Shown piece by piece: positions 14,015 to 16,468 of a stretch of DNA of 16,468 nt. The notes beneath the pieces are model-generated. The model had not been told where the DNA came from and ran no database searches. It saw only the letters and a list, made by a program, of their open reading frames with translations. The DNA comes from Acetobacteraceae bacterium (lineage in GTDB: Bacteria > Pseudomonadota > Alphaproteobacteria > Acetobacterales > Acetobacteraceae). Numbering within the stretch: the first letter of the stretch is position 1; the number at the start of each line of letters is the position of its first letter. Location: assembly GCA_027306955.1 (NCBI GenBank), contig DAHUXX010000234.1, positions 1 to 16,468 of the forward strand, in the 5' to 3' direction. Position numbers and translations under genes: made by a program.

Positions 14015-14039
14015 TTTATAAAGCGATGATTTTCAAATC
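14015..14039 (-). promoter_or_regulatory. XRE-gene promoter with palindromic operator candidate
   Basis: On the - strand a TATAAA -10-like box (14020-14015) follows the perfect dyad GATTT-TC-AAATC (14028-14039). The dyad covers the spacer to -35 region, as expected for repression. The larger stretch AAAGCGATGATTTTCAAA (14020-14037) recurs near 13316. No good -35 hexamer is seen. Confidence 0.45.
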
Positions 14040-14086
14040 CGTAGCCGCCCAACCCAAAGCCCCACCGCCGCGTCGCCCCCGGCCCG

Positions 14087-15349
14087 TCAATAGACCTCGA
14101 CGTAGCGCGCGCACATCGCCGCCTGGTCGAGCCCCGCCACGTCGTGCAGCTCCGCCCGCTTGTGCAGGAGATAGGCGCCGAGGAGTTCCGGCCCGAGCCA
14201 GGTCTTCGCCGCCGCATCCGCCTCCAGCGCATCGAGCGCCGCGTCCAGCCCGCTCGGCAGGTCCGGGCCCGTTGCCTGCGGCTCGGCTCCGGCGCGCAAC
14301 CCCTCGAGCCCCGCCCACACCAGCGCGCCGAGCGCCAGGTAGGGGCTCGCCGCGCCGTCCGCGGCCCGGAACTCCACGTTCGCCGAGGCGGCTGGATTGC
14401 TCTCGGGCAGCGTCGGCACCGGATAGAGCCGGATCGCCGCCGCGTGCTCCTGCCGCGCCACGTCCGCGCGCACCGGCGCGAGCCCGCCCGGCCGCAGCCG
14501 CAGGTAGGAGGCCGCGCTCGGCGCGGTCAGCGCGCACACTGCGGCGGCATGGCGTTGCCATCCCGCAATGAACTGCCGCATCCGGGGCGTGAGCTCGAGC
14601 GGCCCCCCCGGGTCATAGGTCGCATGCCGCCCATGCGCGTCGAGCAGGCTCGCATGGATCCGCACGCCGCCGCCCGCGCCCGTGGGGTCGAGCATCGGCG
14701 CGAACGAAACCCGACCGCCCATATGCCCCGCCACCGTCCGCGTCACCTCGCGCAGCAGCACGGCACGGTCCGCGGCGCGCAACGCCGGCCCCGGCGCGAA
14801 GCCCACCGTGTAGCCTTGCCGCGCGTATCCCGCATGAAACGTTTCGGGTCCGACTCCCGCCGCGGTCAGCGCCGCCGCGAGGTGTTCGCCGAAACTCCCC
14901 TGCGCGCGCAGCGCGGCGAACCCGAAGGCGCCCCCCGACACATCCGCGACGTCGAGATGAAAGAAATCGTGCTCGAACCCGATATGGACCCCGACGCCGA
15001 ATTCCTGCTCCAGCGCCACCAGCCCGCGGCGCAGGAAGTCGCGCGGGCAGCATGCCCACGCCGTCCCGTCGAGCCGCACGATATCGGCCAGCAGCATGTG
15101 CATCCTCGGCTGCCCGTCGCCGAAATCCACCTCCACCTCGGTCGCCGGGTCGGGCATCAGCATGACGTCCTCACCTTTGCCGAAATCCGGGTCCGCGACG
15201 TGGCCAAAGCACGTCACCATGGCGCAGACCGGCGACCAGGCGATCCCGTTGGCGATGCGCGCCGGCCGGTGCGGCGCCGGCACCATCTTGCCGCGCAACT
15301 GGCCCGCGATGTCGCAGACCCCGATGCCGATCAGCGCCTCACGCTGCAT
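14087..15349 (-). CDS. glutamine-synthetase-fold protein with altered active site
   Basis: A 420-residue protein with the GS/PuuA type III fold. The N-terminal beta-grasp has IGVCDIAGQLRGKMVP (9-24) and the catalytic domain starts near 100. Recognisable positions are GFEHDFF (124-130; Glu126 kept, the second metal Glu replaced by Asp128), FHAGYARQGYTVGFAP (171-186), AADRAVLLREV (192-202), GGGVRIHASL (226-235) and ANVEFRAADGAASPYLALGAL (323-343, Glu326 and Arg328 kept). Family members read FHPEYGPGQFEVSLAP and GNGVHVHLSL there. The two Glu ligands are therefore Gly174 and Thr181, and the first His is Arg230. A normal GS or gamma-glutamylpolyamine synthetase reaction is doubtful. The ATG at 15349 has GGAGG 7 nt upstream and overlaps the MBL hydrolase gene by 11 nt. 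Confidence 0.85.
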   Translation of the reverse strand: MQREALIGIGVCDIAGQLRGKMVPAPHRPARIANGIAWSPVCAMVTCFGHVADPDFGKGEDVMLMPDPATEVEVDFGDGQPRMHMLLADIVRLDGTAWACCPRDFLRRGLVALEQEFGVGVHIGFEHDFFHLDVADVSGGAFGFAALRAQGSFGEHLAAALTAAGVGPETFHAGYARQGYTVGFAPGPALRAADRAVLLREVTRTVAGHMGGRVSFAPMLDPTGAGGGVRIHASLLDAHGRHATYDPGGPLELTPRMRQFIAGWQRHAAAVCALTAPSAASYLRLRPGGLAPVRADVARQEHAAAIRLYPVPTLPESNPAASANVEFRAADGAASPYLALGALVWAGLEGLRAGAEPQATGPDLPSGLDAALDALEADAAAKTWLGPELLGAYLLHKRAELHDVAGLDQAAMCARYVEVY

Positions 15350-16019
15350 CGGCGTCCTCCTGCAGGAACGGGTTGGTCCGCCGCTCGATCCCCAGTGTCG
15401 AGCCCTCGCCATGTCCGCACAGGAAGATGATGTCGTCGCCGAGCGGCAGCAGCTTCTCGCGGATCACGCCGATCAGCGCCGCATGGTCGCCATAGGGAAA
15501 ATCCGCCCGCCCCACCGAGCCGCGGAACAGCACGTCGCCCACGATCGCGAAGCGCCGCGCCTGCTCGACGAACACCACATGGCCCGGCGTATGCCCGGGG
15601 CAGTGCAGCACGTCGAAACGCAGCGGCCCGAGCGAAAGCGTCTCGCCTTCCTCAAGCCACCGGTCCGGCAGCACGTTCTCTAGTCCTGACAGCCCGAAAC
15701 GCCGCGCGCTCTCCTCGATCCCCTCGAGCAGGAACCGGTCGCGCGCATCGGGGCCGATCAGCGGCACATCCCCTCCCTGCCGCTCTTCCAGCGCCGCCTT
15801 CAGCGCCTTCGCCCCGCCCGCGTGATCCAGATGCCCATGCGTGAGCCACAGCGCCTCGACCTTGAGCCCCAGATGCTCGATGCCGCGCATGATCTCCGGC
15901 GCGTCCCCGCCGGGATCGACCACCACGGCGCACTTCGTCGCCTCCTCCCACAGCAGCGTGCAATTCTGCTGCAGTGGTGTGACCGGGATGATGGCAACGC
16001 GGAAATCGCTCTCTGGCAT
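15339..16019 (-). CDS. MBL-fold metallo-hydrolase (YcbL/glyoxalase II-like)
   Basis: A 226-residue metallo-beta-lactamase-fold hydrolase. Metal motifs are THGHLDHAGG (His61, His63, Asp65, His66), CPGHTPGHV (His143), VGDVLFRGSVGRADFP (Asp162 in the bridging position) and CGHGEGSTLG (His203). The order and spacing match the YcbL subgroup, related to glyoxalase II; reported members hydrolyse S-lactoylglutathione or similar thioesters. It lacks the longer C-terminal substrate domain of classical GloB. The ATG at 16019 matches the usual N-terminus; the upstream extension has no support. The gene overlaps the GS-fold gene by 11 nt and follows the response regulator after 65 nt, so the three may be cotranscribed. 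Confidence 0.9.
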   Translation of the reverse strand: MPESDFRVAIIPVTPLQQNCTLLWEEATKCAVVVDPGGDAPEIMRGIEHLGLKVEALWLTHGHLDHAGGAKALKAALEERQGGDVPLIGPDARDRFLLEGIEESARRFGLSGLENVLPDRWLEEGETLSLGPLRFDVLHCPGHTPGHVVFVEQARRFAIVGDVLFRGSVGRADFPYGDHAALIGVIREKLLPLGDDIIFLCGHGEGSTLGIERRTNPFLQEDADAA

Positions 16020-16084
16020 GGAGGCTATCCAGGTGAATTCTGTCGCCACGCTGCGGCGGAACCCCCGCCTGCGCAACCCCGCGG

Positions 16085-16468
16085 TCAGATGGCGTCGGTA
16101 TCCAGAGCGTACCCCGCGGCGCGCACGGTGCGCACCACGTCGAGCTCACCCTCGCCGTTGATGGACTTGCGCAGCCGCCGGATATGCACATCGACGGTGC
16201 GCGGCTCCACATGGATGTCCTTGCCCCACACCGCGTCCAGCAGCTCCTCGCGCGCGAACACGCGCCGCGGGTGCTGCATCAGGAACTCCAGCAGCCGGAA
16301 TTCGGTCGGTCCCAGATGCACCGGCCGGTCGTTGCGATAGACGCGATGCGCCGCCAGATCCATCGTGATGTCGTGGAACGAAAGCTTGCCCTTGCCCGGC
16401 ACCGCGCTGGCCCGCCGCAACAGCGCGCGCACCCGCGCCAGCAGCGCCTCGATGCTGAACGGCTTGGC
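16085..16468 (-). CDS. phoB: PhoB-type response regulator, C-terminal part (cut by right edge)
   Basis: Only the last about 128 residues are in the window; the receiver domain with the phosphorylated Asp is missing. What is visible starts at the end of the receiver (AKPFSIEALLARVRALLRR, where Lys-Pro marks the conserved Lys). The OmpR/PhoB winged helix follows: TEFRLLEFLMQHPRRVFARE, then ELLDAVWGKDIHVEPRTVDVHIRR and RTVRAAGYALD. The VEPRTVDVHIRRLRK recognition segment is characteristic of PhoB, the phosphate-starvation activator that binds pho boxes. The stop is at 16085. PhoB is favoured over other OmpR-family members, but the phoR/pst context is outside the window. Confidence 0.85.
   Translation of the reverse strand, partial: AKPFSIEALLARVRALLRRASAVPGKGKLSFHDITMDLAAHRVYRNDRPVHLGPTEFRLLEFLMQHPRRVFAREELLDAVWGKDIHVEPRTVDVHIRRLRKSINGEGELDVVRTVRAAGYALDTDAI

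Noticed and set aside
14144..15430. 428-codon + strand frame opposite the GS-fold gene
   Set aside because: Arg/His/Pro-rich shadow; the - strand frame has GS motifs and a strong start.
1..16468. CRISPR array, insertion sequence, integrase or tRNA-associated attachment site
   Set aside because: No regularly spaced repeats, transposase or integrase frames were seen, and no copy of the tRNA-Val 3' end was noticed elsewhere in the window.

Overview
The window is about 16.5 kb of very GC-rich, gene-dense chromosome, most likely from an alphaproteobacterium. Several features point that way: a suhB/MmgR-type small RNA, a caa3_CtaG-like/PCu(A)C copper pair, an Lrp-type AcdR divergent from ACC deaminase, and a PhoB-type regulator next to metabolic genes. 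Rhodospirillales/Acetobacterales would fit, but that is an inference. It reads as ordinary chromosome. There is no insertion sequence, CRISPR array or ribosomal operon. One short AT-richer patch near 13.3-14.0 kb, with an XRE regulator and an orphan gene, looks acquired.

Layout, left to right. Positions 1-2167 (- strand) hold a PCu(A)C copper chaperone running off the left edge, the C-terminal remnant of a caa3_CtaG-like assembly factor, and a class III CoA-transferase. Positions 2207-3214 (-) hold a secreted lytic transglycosylase. Positions 3305-3391 (+) hold a free-standing small RNA with its own promoter and a textbook terminator, matching the suhB/MmgR family. Positions 3398-5218 (-) hold an N-formylglutamate amidohydrolase, a tiny two-helix membrane protein and a COG4280-like membrane protein. 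A tRNA-Val(GAC) follows at 5326-5400 (+), then a CitE-like CoA-ester lyase (+).

At 6481-8107 an ACC deaminase gene (acdS, -) is divergent from its probable Lrp-family regulator (acdR, +). A perfect 14-bp inverted repeat lies between them. From acdR onward there is a + strand run: LysE-type exporter, MoxR AAA+ ATPase, VWA protein, and a divergent adenine-deaminase-like amidohydrolase. The MoxR/VWA pair resembles the CoxD/CoxE-type maturation modules of molybdenum hydroxylases. Its junction with a purine deaminase suggests, but does not prove, a purine-catabolism context.

The right end is all - strand: an orphan helical protein (12805-13131), an XRE repressor-like protein (13458-13955), a glutamine-synthetase-fold protein that has lost several catalytic positions, an MBL-fold hydrolase overlapping it, and the C-terminal part of a PhoB-type response regulator cut by the window edge. 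The XRE gene and the orphan gene share a near-identical 17/18-bp element upstream, which suggests one regulator controls both.

The most interesting points are the small RNA, the AcdR/AcdS operator candidate, the degenerate GS-fold protein, the shared XRE element, and the truncated or frameshifted CtaG fragment.
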